Of a stretch of DNA of 60,597 bases, positions 9,721-18,524 are shown piece by piece; position 1 is the first letter of the stretch, and every line of letters begins with the position of its first letter. The translations under genes and the position numbers were made by a program. Under the pieces are notes generated by a model. It ran no database searches and was not told the DNA's origin. It saw nothing but the letters and a program-made list of their open reading frames with translations. The stretch is from UBA1801 sp035353395 (GTDB lineage: Bacteria; Acidobacteriota; Holophagae; Holophagales; Holophagaceae): positions 1-60,597 of the forward strand of contig DAOPZL010000014.1 in the NCBI GenBank assembly GCA_035353395.1, given 5' to 3'.

Positions 9721-10866
9721 TTGATCTACCTCGACAACAACGCCACGACCCGCCTCGCCCCCGAGGTGCTGGAAGCCATGCTCCCGTATTTCCGCGAGCA
9801 CTTCGGGAACCCGGGCTCCGCCCACGGGGCGGGCCGGATGCCCGAGGGCGCCCTCGTCCACGCCCGGGCCCAGGCGGCGGGCCTGTTCGGCTGCGAGCCC
9901 GCCGAGGTTGTCTTCAACAGCGGAGGGACGGAAGGTCTCAACCACGCCTTCCGGGGGGTCTTCGAGGCCTTTCCCGCCAGACGCCACTTCGTGACCACGG
10001 CCGTAGAGCACAGCGCGGTGCTGGCCTTGGCGGGATGGCTGAAGAACCACGGCGCGGAGGTGACCTTCCTCGAGGTGGACGCCGAGGGGCGGCTGGATCT
10101 GGACCGGCTCGAGGCCTCCCTCCGGCCCGACACGGCGCTGGTGTCGGTCATGGCCGCCAACAACGAGACGGGCGTGCGCTTCCCCCTGGCGGAGATCGCC
10201 TCGATGGTGAAGGCCCGGGGGATCCTGCTGCACGTGGACGCCGTCCAGGCGGCCGGCAAGGTGCCCCTCGACGCCTCGGTCCTGGGCGTGGACCTCATGA
10301 ACGTGAGCGCCCACAAGTTCCACGGCCCCAAGGGCGCGGGCGCCCTGTTCATCCGGCGGGGGCTGCGCCTGAAGCCGTTCCTCGTGGGCGGGCACCAGGA
10401 GCGGGGGAGGCGGGGCGGGACGGAGGACGTGCCGGGGATCGTCGGCCTGGGGGCCGCCGCCAGCCTGGCCGGGAGCCGCATGGCGGACTGGGACCGCGTC
10501 CGGGAACTCCGGGACCTCCTGGAGGCCTCCCTGCTCGCCGCCGTCCCGGAGATGCGGGTGAACGGGCAGGGCGCTCCGCGCCTGGCCAATACGTCGCTGC
10601 TGAGCTTCCGGGGGATCGAGGGCGAGGCGCTGCTGATGAAGCTGGACGCCGCGGGCATCTGCGTCTCCACGGGAAGCGCCTGCACCACCGGGCAGAAGGA
10701 ACCGAGCCACGTGCTGCGCGCCATGCGGGTTCCCGCCGAGTACGGCCGGGGCACCGTCCGGATCTCCCTCGGCCACGAGACCACCCGCCAGGACATCGAC
10801 CGCGTGAGGGAAGTCCTCCCCGCGGCAGCGGCGTCCCTGCGCGCCCTGGGGCCCCTCGGGCGCTGA
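9721..10866 (+). CDS. Cysteine desulfurase (NifS/IscS family)
   Basis: 381 residues from a TTG start, chosen because GGGGAGGA lies 8 bases upstream and because the conserved N-terminus IYLDNNATTRLAPEVLEAM begins there. It is a PLP enzyme that removes sulfur from L-cysteine and passes it as persulfide to Fe-S or tRNA thiolation systems. The PLP lysine is K199 (SAHKFHGPKG) and the persulfide cysteine is C321 (STGSACTTG). The short loop around the cysteine resembles the group I (NifS/IscS) branch. It is not accompanied by iscU or iscR here, and its place behind an exporter permease looks accidental. The physiological partner cannot be told from the sequence. Confidence 0.93.
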   Translation: MIYLDNNATTRLAPEVLEAMLPYFREHFGNPGSAHGAGRMPEGALVHARAQAAGLFGCEPAEVVFNSGGTEGLNHAFRGVFEAFPARRHFVTTAVEHSAVLALAGWLKNHGAEVTFLEVDAEGRLDLDRLEASLRPDTALVSVMAANNETGVRFPLAEIASMVKARGILLHVDAVQAAGKVPLDASVLGVDLMNVSAHKFHGPKGAGALFIRRGLRLKPFLVGGHQERGRRGGTEDVPGIVGLGAAASLAGSRMADWDRVRELRDLLEASLLAAVPEMRVNGQGAPRLANTSLLSFRGIEGEALLMKLDAAGICVSTGSACTTGQKEPSHVLRAMRVPAEYGRGTVRISLGHETTRQDIDRVREVLPAAAASLRALGPLGR

Positions 10867-10873
10867 AGGCCCG

Positions 10874-11269
10874 TCAGGACGCGTCCTGCCCCTTCGGCCT
10901 GATGCCCGCGTGGGCGGCGAACTCGTCCTCCACCGAATCCGTGTCCGGCGCGTTGTAGAGCACCAGGTTGCGGAGGTGCACGTAGCTCTCCGGCCCGAGG
11001 ATCTTCGTGAACTGGAAGGCGATCCCGTCCGGGTAGTTCCGCACGACGCTCGCGAGCAGTTCGATCTCGATCTCGCCCTCCGCCAGGGAGATGTGGACCT
11101 CGCACTCGGTGCCGGCCGGCAGCTCCGCCGTGGACTGCGCGAACAGGCCGTTCATGCTCAGGGTGCGGACCGCAGTGCAGGGGACGGGCTTCCCCGCCGC
11201 CGTCACCCGGAGGTCGAAGTGGACGGGGACGCGGGTGAATTCACGCCGGTTCGAGGGATCGTTCGTCAT
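10874..11269 (-). CDS. PilZ domain protein
   Basis: 131 residues, essentially a single PilZ domain. The c-di-GMP-binding arginines are in RREFTRVPV near the N-terminus (residues 8-16). The second motif, usually D/NxSxxG, appears as LSMNGL about 30 residues later, so it departs somewhat from consensus. A C-terminal tail of ~35 residues follows the barrel. Such single-domain proteins act as c-di-GMP effectors for motility, exopolysaccharide or secretion. The gene is convergent with the desulfurase (7 bases between stops) and divergent from dnaE. Confidence 0.85.
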   Translation of the reverse strand: MTNDPSNRREFTRVPVHFDLRVTAAGKPVPCTAVRTLSMNGLFAQSTAELPAGTECEVHISLAEGEIEIELLASVVRNYPDGIAFQFTKILGPESYVHLRNLVLYNAPDTDSVEDEFAAHAGIRPKGQDAS

Positions 11270-11388
11270 GGGAGCTCCCCGGAGGATCGGGACTGTACCC
11301 GGGATTCTACCGCCGTTCCGAAGACTCTCCCGGGGTTCGCCGGAACTGAAGCACGGAATGCTGTTCCCACAGGCGGGACGGATCTTGG

Positions 11389-11394
11389 GACAAT
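11389..11394 (+). promoter_or_regulatory. Possible -10 element placed for a leaderless dnaE mRNA
   Basis: GACAAT lies 6 bases before the dnaE ATG, so a transcript starting the usual 6-7 bases downstream would begin at or next to the start codon. No Shine-Dalgarno sequence and no clear -35 box are seen. Similar spacing occurs before three other genes in the window. Confidence 0.3.
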
Positions 11395-11400
11395 GCCCGC

Positions 11401-14400
11401 ATGAGCTTCGTCCATCTCCATCTCCATACCGAATACTCGCTCCTGGACGGACTGACCCGGATTCCCGAGCTCGTCAAGAAGTGCAAGGCCTCCGGCATGC
11501 CGGCGGTCGCCGTGACGGACCACGGGAACATGTTCGGCATGATGAAGCTGTTCGACGCCTGCGAGAAGACCCGGGACGAGAACGGGGTCCTGGCCGTCAA
11601 GCCCATCCTGGGCTGCGAGGTCTACGTGGCTCCCCGGTCCCGGTTCGACCGCAAGCTCGACAACGCGGCGCTCAACGCGGAAGGCCTGGAGGACTGCCTG
11701 GACCCTTCCGGTCACCGGGACGCCGGCTACCACCTCGTGTTGCTGGCCAAGAACCCCAGGGGGTTCGCGAACCTCGCCAAGCTGGTCTCGTCGGGCTTCA
11801 CCGAGGGTTTCTACTACAAGCCCAGGGTGGACAAGCAGCTCCTCCGGGAGCACAGCGAGGGCCTCGTGGCGCTGTCGGCCTGCCTGGGCGGCGAGGTCCA
11901 GGCCAGGCTCCTCTCGGGGAACCTGGACGCGGCGGAGCGCACCGCCCGGGAGTACCGCGAGATCTTCGGCGAGGACTTCTTCCTGGAGATCCAGGACCAG
12001 GGCTTCGAGGCCGAGCGCCTCATCATCCCCAGCCAGTTCGATCTCTCGCGCCGCACGGGCATCCCCCTGGTGGCCACCAACGACGCCCACTACCTCAACC
12101 ACGAGGACGCCGACTTCCACGACACGCTGCTCTGCATCGGCACCAAGACCCTCAAGAACCAGCAGCGGCGCATGCGCTTCTCCACGGACCAGTTCTACGT
12201 GAAGACCCCGGAGGAGATGGCCGGCCTGTTCGCGCAGCATCCCGAGGTGGTCGAGCGCTCCCTGGAGATCGCGGCCCGGATCGAGCTCTTCCCGATCACG
12301 CGGAAGCCCATCACGCCGCAGTTTCCCGTGCCCGAGGGCCACACCCTCGAGAGCTACTTCGTGCACATGGCCCGGGAGACCTTCGAGAAGCGCATCCAGG
12401 AATGCCGGCCGCTCTGGCAGCAGGGGCGCCTCAAGCACGCGGAGGAGGAGTACCGGTCCCGGCTGGAATTCGAGCTGGAGATCATCCTGAAGATGGGCTA
12501 CCCGGGCTACTTCCTGCTCGTCTGGGACTTCATCACCAAGTCCCGGGAGATGGGGGTGCCCGTGGGGCCGGGGCGCGGCTCCGCGGCCGGCAGCATCGTG
12601 GCCTGGTCACTGAAGATCACCGACATCGATCCCATGCAGTACGACCTGCTCTTCGAGCGCTTCCTGAACCCCGAGCGCGTGTCCATGCCCGACGTGGACA
12701 TCGACTTCTGCCGGGACGGGCGCCAGCGGGTGATCGAGTACGTCACCGAGAAGTACGGCCGGGACCGGGTCAGCAACATCGTCACCATCAACCAGCTCAA
12801 GACCAAGGCCGTGATCAAGGACGTGGCGAGGGTCTACGAGAAGGATTTCGCCTGGTCCAACGAGCTCACGAAGCTGATCCCGAACGTCTCCCCGGACCCG
12901 GACAAGAAGGTGTCCGTGGGAAACTGCCTGGAATGGGTCGACAAGCTGCGGGAGCGCTACGAGCGCGAGCCCGAGGTGAAGCAGATCCTGGACGTGGCCG
13001 CGCGCCTGGAGGGGGTCGCCCGCAACACGGGCGTCCACGCGGCGGGCGTCATCATCGCCCCCGACGAGCTGACCAAGTTCGCGCCCCTGGCCAAGGACAA
13101 GGACGACAAGGTGATGGTGCAGTACACCATGACCGAGGCGGAGCGTGCGGGCCTCCTGAAGATGGACTTCCTGGGGCTGGAGACGCTCACCCAGATCGCC
13201 AAGACCCAGGAATACATCAAGCTCACCCACGGCGCCCCCCTGGACATGCTCACCATCCGGACCTTCGACGACCGGAAGACCTTCGACCTCATCTCGGCCG
13301 GGGACACCGACGGCGTGTTCCAGTTCGAGTCCGGCGGGATGAAGTCCCTCCTGAGGAAGCTCCAGCCGGACCGCTTCGACGACCTGATCGCCCTGAACGC
13401 CCTCTTCCGGCCCGGCCCCCTGGGTGCGGGCATGGGCGACACCTACGTGAACCGGCGCCACGGACGGGAGGCCGTCACCTACCTGTTCCCGGACCTGGAG
13501 ACCATCCTGGCGCCGACCTACGGGGTGATCCTCTACCAGGAGCAGGTCATGCAGCTCGCCTCCCTGGTGGCGGGGTATTCCCTCGGCGAGGCGGACATGC
13601 TGCGGCGCGCCATGGGGAAGAAGGACAAGGCCAAGATGGCCAAGGAGAAGGACAAGTTCATCGAGCAGGGGGCCGGCCGCGGCTACGACCGGGCCAAGGT
13701 CGCCGAGCTCTTCGATCTGATCGAGTATTTCGCGGGCTACGGCTTCAACAAGTCCCACTCCGCCGCCTACGCCATGGTGGCCTACGAGACCGCCTACCTG
13801 AAGGCCAACTACCGCACGGAGTTCATGGCGGGCCTGCTCTCCACCAAGAGCCAGCGCACGGACGACGTGGTCAAGTACATCCAGAACTGCCGGGAGATCG
13901 GGATCCAGGTGCTCGGGCCGGACATCAACGAGTCCCAGCTGGACTTCACCATCACCGGCGAGCAGCAGATCCGCTTCGGGCTGGCCGCCATCAAGGGCCT
14001 GGGCGAGGCCGCCCTGGAGGCGATCCTGGAGGCCCGGGGCAGGGAGGAGGGATTCAAGGATCTCTTCCACGCCCTCAAGAGCACGGACCTCCAGAAAGCC
14101 AACCGGAAGGTCTGGGAGTGCCTCATCAAGGCCGGTGCCTTCGACAGCCTGGAAGTCAACCGGGCGGCGCTCCTGGAAGGCCTGCCTTCGGCCATCGAGA
14201 ACGCCTCCAAGGGCGGCAACGTCGACCTCGGGCTCGTCAGCCTCTTCGACGAGGCCGAGATGGCCAGCCTGGCCGACAACTGGAGCCTGCCGGAGGGCGT
14301 GGAGCCCATGAGCCGGAAGGAGCGGCTGAAGTGCGAGCGCGAGACCCTGGGCCTCTACGTCTCGGGGCACCCGCTGGAGGAGTACGTCGACGCGATGAAG

Positions 14401-15048
14401 GTCCACACCCTGGGTTCCATCCCGGCGCTCCGGGAAGCCGTGGCCGCCGGCCGCCTCAAGGACCGGGACGAAGTGACCCTGGGCGTCATGATCTCCAACG
14501 TCTCCTTCAAGACCAACGCCAAGGGGGAGCCCTGGGCGGTGCTGCAGGTGGAGGACCTCACCGACAAGCTGGAGGCCATGGTCTTCTCGAACCGCTTCAA
14601 CCCGGTCACCAAGAAGCGGACTCCCGTCTTCGAGGTCTACCGGGACCTGCTCCTTCCGGATGCCATGCTGAGGGTCACCGGGGAACTGAAGATCGAGACC
14701 GGTGCCGGCAACGGCAATGGGAACGGCAACGGCGGCGGGGAAGGGGAGGAGGACGAGGAGCAGGTGGTGCTCAAGCTCTCCGTGACGAGTCTCGAGAACC
14801 TCGAGGATTTCCAGGGGAAAGGGTTCACGGGCGCCCTGGTCCGGCTTCCGGCCGGGAAACTCCCCGACCGCCTGCTGCCCCTGCTGCGGCTCCACCACGG
14901 CGGCCTGCCGCTCTACCTCGAGTACCGGGGCCCGGGGGGGATCATCGCCAAGGTCAAGGCAGGGCCGGAGCTGGCGCTGCGCTACGATCCGGATCTCGGG
15001 GAGAAGCTGGCCAGGGAGACCGACTGTGCACTGACCTGGACCTACTGA
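11401..15048 (+). CDS. dnaE: DNA polymerase III alpha subunit
   Basis: 1215 residues, slightly longer than the E. coli protein. The order is an N-terminal PHP domain starting FVHLHLHTEYSLLDG, palm/thumb/fingers with catalytic aspartates in P430-D-V-D-I-D-F, HhH repeats, then an OB domain around residue 1000 and a C-terminal tau-binding region. This is the replicative polymerase of the DnaE1 type. A Gly-Asn repeat followed by an acidic run (residues about 1101-1120) is inserted between the OB fold and the C-terminal domain and looks like a flexible linker. The start is fixed by the conserved HLHTEYSLLDG motif at the N-terminus. Confidence 0.97.
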   Translation: MSFVHLHLHTEYSLLDGLTRIPELVKKCKASGMPAVAVTDHGNMFGMMKLFDACEKTRDENGVLAVKPILGCEVYVAPRSRFDRKLDNAALNAEGLEDCLDPSGHRDAGYHLVLLAKNPRGFANLAKLVSSGFTEGFYYKPRVDKQLLREHSEGLVALSACLGGEVQARLLSGNLDAAERTAREYREIFGEDFFLEIQDQGFEAERLIIPSQFDLSRRTGIPLVATNDAHYLNHEDADFHDTLLCIGTKTLKNQQRRMRFSTDQFYVKTPEEMAGLFAQHPEVVERSLEIAARIELFPITRKPITPQFPVPEGHTLESYFVHMARETFEKRIQECRPLWQQGRLKHAEEEYRSRLEFELEIILKMGYPGYFLLVWDFITKSREMGVPVGPGRGSAAGSIVAWSLKITDIDPMQYDLLFERFLNPERVSMPDVDIDFCRDGRQRVIEYVTEKYGRDRVSNIVTINQLKTKAVIKDVARVYEKDFAWSNELTKLIPNVSPDPDKKVSVGNCLEWVDKLRERYEREPEVKQILDVAARLEGVARNTGVHAAGVIIAPDELTKFAPLAKDKDDKVMVQYTMTEAERAGLLKMDFLGLETLTQIAKTQEYIKLTHGAPLDMLTIRTFDDRKTFDLISAGDTDGVFQFESGGMKSLLRKLQPDRFDDLIALNALFRPGPLGAGMGDTYVNRRHGREAVTYLFPDLETILAPTYGVILYQEQVMQLASLVAGYSLGEADMLRRAMGKKDKAKMAKEKDKFIEQGAGRGYDRAKVAELFDLIEYFAGYGFNKSHSAAYAMVAYETAYLKANYRTEFMAGLLSTKSQRTDDVVKYIQNCREIGIQVLGPDINESQLDFTITGEQQIRFGLAAIKGLGEAALEAILEARGREEGFKDLFHALKSTDLQKANRKVWECLIKAGAFDSLEVNRAALLEGLPSAIENASKGGNVDLGLVSLFDEAEMASLADNWSLPEGVEPMSRKERLKCERETLGLYVSGHPLEEYVDAMKVHTLGSIPALREAVAAGRLKDRDEVTLGVMISNVSFKTNAKGEPWAVLQVEDLTDKLEAMVFSNRFNPVTKKRTPVFEVYRDLLLPDAMLRVTGELKIETGAGNGNGNGNGGGEGEEDEEQVVLKLSVTSLENLEDFQGKGFTGALVRLPAGKLPDRLLPLLRLHHGGLPLYLEYRGPGGIIAKVKAGPELALRYDPDLGEKLARETDCALTWTY

Positions 15049-15104
15049 GCGGGAATCCTTCCGCTCATGGGGCACAATGAAGGGAGTCCTGCCTGGAGCC
15101 GTCC

Positions 15105-15659
15105 ATGTCCCTTCGAGCCGCCGCAGTCGCCTTCGCAGCCTTGACCGTCCTTTCCGCCGCCCCGAATCCCAGGGTCCAGTTCACGACGACCCTCGGCAGC
15201 TTCACGCTGGAGCTGGTCCCCGACGCGGCCCCCCGGACGGTGGCCAACTTCCTGGCCTATGTCCGGGCCGGCCACTACAAGGGCACCACCTTCCACCGGG
15301 TCATCCCCGGCTTCATGATCCAGGGCGGCGGGATGACGGCCGACGGCAGGGAGAAGGCCACCGGGAAGCCGATCCAGAACGAGGCCAGGCAGGCCCTGGC
15401 CAAGGGGGCCCGGAACGTCCGCGGATCCGTCGCCATGGCCCGCACCTCGGAGCCCCACAGCGCCACGGCCCAGTTCTTCGTGAACACCGTGGACAACGCC
15501 TTCCTCGACCACCCGGGCCAGGATGGATGGGGCTACTGCGCCTTCGGGCACGTCGTCGAAGGCATGGCCACCGTGGACCGGATCGCGGCCGTGAAGACCG
15601 GGCCCGGCGACCAGCCCCTCCAGCCCGTGACGATCCAGTCGGCCAAGGTGCTGCCGTAG
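15105..15659 (+). CDS. Secreted cyclophilin-type peptidyl-prolyl isomerase
   Basis: 184 residues with an N-terminal signal sequence (SLRAAAVAFAALTVLSAA) and then a cyclophilin domain. FHRVIPGFMIQGGG and ARTSEPHSATAQFFVN are the characteristic active-site stretches, with the catalytic Arg in FHRV and the Gln/Phe of QFF. It probably catalyses proline isomerisation in periplasmic protein folding, like PpiA. The gene starts 56 bases after dnaE on the same strand. It is compact and has no extra domain. Confidence 0.92.
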   Translation: MSLRAAAVAFAALTVLSAAPNPRVQFTTTLGSFTLELVPDAAPRTVANFLAYVRAGHYKGTTFHRVIPGFMIQGGGMTADGREKATGKPIQNEARQALAKGARNVRGSVAMARTSEPHSATAQFFVNTVDNAFLDHPGQDGWGYCAFGHVVEGMATVDRIAAVKTGPGDQPLQPVTIQSAKVLP

Positions 15660-15740
15660 GAAGCGATTCATGGAACCGGAAGGCCCGTCCGATAGGTGCC
15701 ATGAGGCGCCCAGGCGTTCCAGGCCTCCCCGGAGGTTCCC

Positions 15741-16460
15741 ATGACCAAGCCCTTCTCGTCGCTGACCCCCTCCGTGGAGCACCGGCTCTCGGCCTGGGAG
15801 CAGATCCAGTACCGCCTCACCCACCAGGACGGGCCCAGGATCCGGCCCACGATCACCCTGTCCCGCCAGTTCGGCTGCGAAGGCTTCGCCCTGGCGGAGC
15901 GCGTGAAGGCCTTGTTCGAGGAGGCCTCCGGGGAGGCGTGGAACATCTACGACAAGGCCCTGGTGGAGCAGGTGGCCCGGGACGAGGCCATCTCCCTCCG
16001 CCTGCTGAGGAACCTGGGGGACATGTCCCACGCCCTGGAGGCGCTGGGGCTCCATCCTGCGACCCACGTCACCCACGACAAGGCCTTCGAGAAGGTGGCC
16101 GAGTCCATCGTGCAGATTGCGACCGTCGGCAATGCCGTCATCGTCGGCCGGGGCGGCTCCATCCTCTGCAGGGGCATGAAGAACTGCTACCACTTCCGCC
16201 TGGAGGCCAGCCTGGCGTGGCGGGTCGAGAGCATCGTGAAGCGCCTGGAGATGCCCCGGGAGGAGGCGGAGGCGTTCGTGAAGACCAACGCGAAGCTCCG
16301 GGAGAAGTTCATCAGCCACAGCCTCGGCGAGGACATCACGGAGCTGAGGCACTACGACGCTGTCTTCAACAACGAGCGTCATTCCGCGAACGAGATGGCC
16401 GCGGCGATCCTCGCCTACGTCAGGAGCGCCTGGCCGGGGAAGGGCTACTTCCGGTCCTGA
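15741..16460 (+). CDS. Cytidylate kinase-like family protein
   Basis: 239 residues. A P-loop-kinase-like domain begins ITLSRQFGCEGFALAERV (about 33-50); the Walker A motif has drifted from GxxGxGKS, as is usual for the 'cytidylate kinase-like' (Cytidylate_kin2) group. Later motifs include IYDKALVEQVA, GNAVIVGRGGSILC and the LID-like LREKFI region. True Cmk proteins are smaller and keep the P-loop, so nucleotide kinase activity should not be assumed. It lies 81 bases after the cyclophilin gene. Confidence 0.75.
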   Translation: MTKPFSSLTPSVEHRLSAWEQIQYRLTHQDGPRIRPTITLSRQFGCEGFALAERVKALFEEASGEAWNIYDKALVEQVARDEAISLRLLRNLGDMSHALEALGLHPATHVTHDKAFEKVAESIVQIATVGNAVIVGRGGSILCRGMKNCYHFRLEASLAWRVESIVKRLEMPREEAEAFVKTNAKLREKFISHSLGEDITELRHYDAVFNNERHSANEMAAAILAYVRSAWPGKGYFRS

Positions 16461-16498
16461 AGCACCGGTCCTGTCTTCCCAGGCGCCGGGCGCGATCC

Positions 16499-16504
16499 TA
16501 GGAT
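16499..16504 (+). promoter_or_regulatory. Possible -10 element placed for a leaderless serine acetyltransferase mRNA
   Basis: TAGGAT ends 5 bases before the ATG at 16510, so transcription would start at or near the start codon. No clear -35 or Shine-Dalgarno sequence accompanies it. Confidence 0.3.
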
Positions 16505-16509
16505 GAAGC

Positions 16510-17499
16510 ATGAGCGACCCGGCCGCGCCTTCCGCCTCCCGCCTGTCCCAGTCCAGACTGGGGCCCGTGGTGGAGGCGCTCTGTACGGCCAGCGAATCGC
16601 TCGTCACGGGTCCCCAGCCGCCCCACGCGCGCCGGGAGTTCCCCTCCCGCACGGTGATCTACGAGCTCGTGGAGGATCTCCGGTCGATCCTCTTCCCGGG
16701 CTTCTTCGGTCCCTCCGAGCTGACGGGCGAGACCCTGCGCTACCATGTCGGCGCGACCCTGGACAGGGTCCTGCACGGCCTTGGGGAGCAGATCAAGCGC
16801 GGCCTCTGCGTCCCCTGCACGGAGGGGGGGGCGGTCTGCGACCGGTGCGACGAGCGGGCCTTCGAACTGGCCCAGGTCTTCATCTCCCGGCTGCCGGAGG
16901 TGCGCCGCATCCTCGCCACGGACGTCCAGGCCGCCTACGAGGGGGATCCGGCCCTCCGGAACCAGGACGAGGCCATCTTCTGCTATCCGGGGCTGATGGC
17001 CATCACGAGCCAGCGCCTGGCGCACGAACTGCTGAAGCTGGGCGTGCCGCTCATCCCCCGCATCATCACCGAACATGCCCACAGCCTGACCGGCATCGAC
17101 ATCCACCCCGGCGCCCGGGTCGGCGAGAAGTTCTTCATCGACCACGGGACGGGCGTCGTCATCGGCGAGACGTGCATCATCGGGAACAACGTGCGGATCT
17201 ACCAGGGCGTGACCCTCGGCGCCAAGAGCTTCCCCCTGGACGAGCAAGGCAACCCCATCAAGGGCATCGACCGCCATCCCGTGGTGGAGGACGACGTGAC
17301 GATCTATTCCAACGCCACCATCCTGGGCCGGGTGACCCTCGGCCGGGGCTCCGTCATCGGCGGCAACGTCTGGCTGACGAGCAGCGTTTCGCCGGGGGCC
17401 ACGGTCACCCAGGACATGGCCAGGGACATCCGGGGGAAGGGGGGCAGGCGCCCGGATGCCTCATCGAAATCCACGGCCTGCCGGAAGGACGTCCCTTGA
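16510..17499 (+). CDS. cysE: Serine O-acetyltransferase
   Basis: 329 residues, in the size range of the long EpsC/SAT-type enzymes. An alpha-helical N-terminal half (with four cysteines in LCVPCTEGGAVCDRC, about residues 98-112, possibly a metal site) is followed by a left-handed beta-helix of hexapeptide repeats (IDIHPGARVGEKFFIDHGTG..., about 196-310). HPGARVG and DHGTGVVIGE carry the catalytic His/Asp signature of serine acetyltransferases. It makes O-acetylserine for cysteine synthesis. The cysteine cluster is an oddity that E. coli CysE lacks. The stop codon overlaps the TTG start of the next gene. Confidence 0.9.
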   Translation: MSDPAAPSASRLSQSRLGPVVEALCTASESLVTGPQPPHARREFPSRTVIYELVEDLRSILFPGFFGPSELTGETLRYHVGATLDRVLHGLGEQIKRGLCVPCTEGGAVCDRCDERAFELAQVFISRLPEVRRILATDVQAAYEGDPALRNQDEAIFCYPGLMAITSQRLAHELLKLGVPLIPRIITEHAHSLTGIDIHPGARVGEKFFIDHGTGVVIGETCIIGNNVRIYQGVTLGAKSFPLDEQGNPIKGIDRHPVVEDDVTIYSNATILGRVTLGRGSVIGGNVWLTSSVSPGATVTQDMARDIRGKGGRRPDASSKSTACRKDVP

Positions 17500-17897
17500 G
17501 AATCCTGCTCCGCTTCCTCTTCTCCGCCACGGGCCTGCTCGTGGCCTCGCACCTCGTCCCGGGCATCCACCGGGGGCCCTTCCTCGAGCTGCTGGGCGTG
17601 GCGGTCCTCCTGGGGGCCATGAACGCCACCCTGGGCGCGCTGCTGAAGTACTTGGCCATGGTCCCCATGGTCTGCTCCTTCGGCTGCCTCAGCCTCTTCA
17701 TCAACGGCCTGGTGTTCTGGCTGGCGGGGACCCTCGCCTCGAGGCTCGGGCTGGGATTCTCCGTGGCCGGCTTCTGGGCCGGGGTCTTCGGCGCCCTGGT
17801 CTCCAGCGTCGTGGCCACGCTCCTGGAATGGATCCTCGTCGGGCGGGAGGGCGGCCGGCCCTCCGAGCCTCCCCGGCGCGTGAAGGTCATCAACTGA
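17496..17897 (+). CDS. Phage-holin family 4 (superfamily IV) membrane protein
   Basis: 133 residues from a TTG start that overlaps the cysE stop (TTGA). Four hydrophobic segments fill most of it: about 4-22, 28-48, 55-77 and 85-112. The sequence resembles the Mycobacterium-type four-helix 'phage holin' membrane family (Pfam 04020, YvlD-like). That name is historical: chromosomal members are not prophage lysis genes and their role is unknown. It ends with a basic tail. The stop is 3 bases from that of the convergent next gene. Confidence 0.8.
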   Translation: MRILLRFLFSATGLLVASHLVPGIHRGPFLELLGVAVLLGAMNATLGALLKYLAMVPMVCSFGCLSLFINGLVFWLAGTLASRLGLGFSVAGFWAGVFGALVSSVVATLLEWILVGREGGRPSEPPRRVKVIN

Positions 17898-17900
17898 CGG

Positions 17901-18422
17901 TCATTCCACTTTCCGGTAGACCATCCGGTAGGAGAACGGCGGCTCCAGCCTGGGGTTCGCATAGGTGACGCGCAGCTCGAGGTCCCGGCTCCCCTTGTCC
18001 AGGGTGTAGGCATGGGTGAGCGTATAGCCCTTCCCCTGGAGGGTCTGGACGAGGCGGCCCTCCTCCTGGCGCAGGAAGACCTGGAACCGCTCGCCGTCGC
18101 TGCGGATCCACGCGCCGCGGCTCCCGTCCGCGGGGGTGTCCGCCGGGAGTTCCCTGCCGAAGGTCACGCGGAACTGGCTCCCGAACAGCAGGTCCAGGTT
18201 CGGGTAGGTCCGGCACGCCGCCGTGAGCTTCCGTTTCCAGAGCAGCTTCGCGGCGAAGTTCCGCCCCTTCAGGTGCTCCTCGATGAGAGCGTCCACCCGG
18301 TCGCTCTCCCCGGGGAGGAGCCTCCATTCTCCGTCCCAGCCGGCCTGGGGCGGCAGGGGCGCCTGGGCGCGGACCACCAGCGAGAGCGTGGCCAGGAGCA
18401 CGGGAGGAGGCGGGAGGCGCAT
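17901..18422 (-). CDS. Secreted protein of unknown function
   Basis: 173 residues with a probable signal peptide (about 1-19, ending VVRAQA). The mature part is mixed alpha/beta: a KGRNFAAKLLWKRKLTA segment, then strands such as FRVTFGRELPADT, RFQVFLRQEEGRLVQTL and a C-terminal PPFSYRMVYRKVE. It resembles the lipocalin-like or 'hypothetical exported' proteins seen in acidobacteria, but no known domain is recognised. It diverges from the aminotransferase gene, with ~100 bases between them. Confidence 0.65.
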   Translation of the reverse strand: MRLPPPPVLLATLSLVVRAQAPLPPQAGWDGEWRLLPGESDRVDALIEEHLKGRNFAAKLLWKRKLTAACRTYPNLDLLFGSQFRVTFGRELPADTPADGSRGAWIRSDGERFQVFLRQEEGRLVQTLQGKGYTLTHAYTLDKGSRDLELRVTYANPRLEPPFSYRMVYRKVE

Positions 18423-18524
18423 CGGAGGACCCTCGGGGAGATATATTTAAGCATCGATCGCCCGCACGGTTCGAAAGGATGCCCGACCCAGATAACATGA
18501 AGGTCTGGTTGAAGGAGTGCGCTC

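Noticed and set aside
11091..15080. Open frame of more than 1300 codons overlapping dnaE in another frame
   Set aside because: Its product is an Arg/Gly/Pro-rich sequence typical of a shifted frame of GC-rich DNA; the polymerase motifs lie in the dnaE frame.
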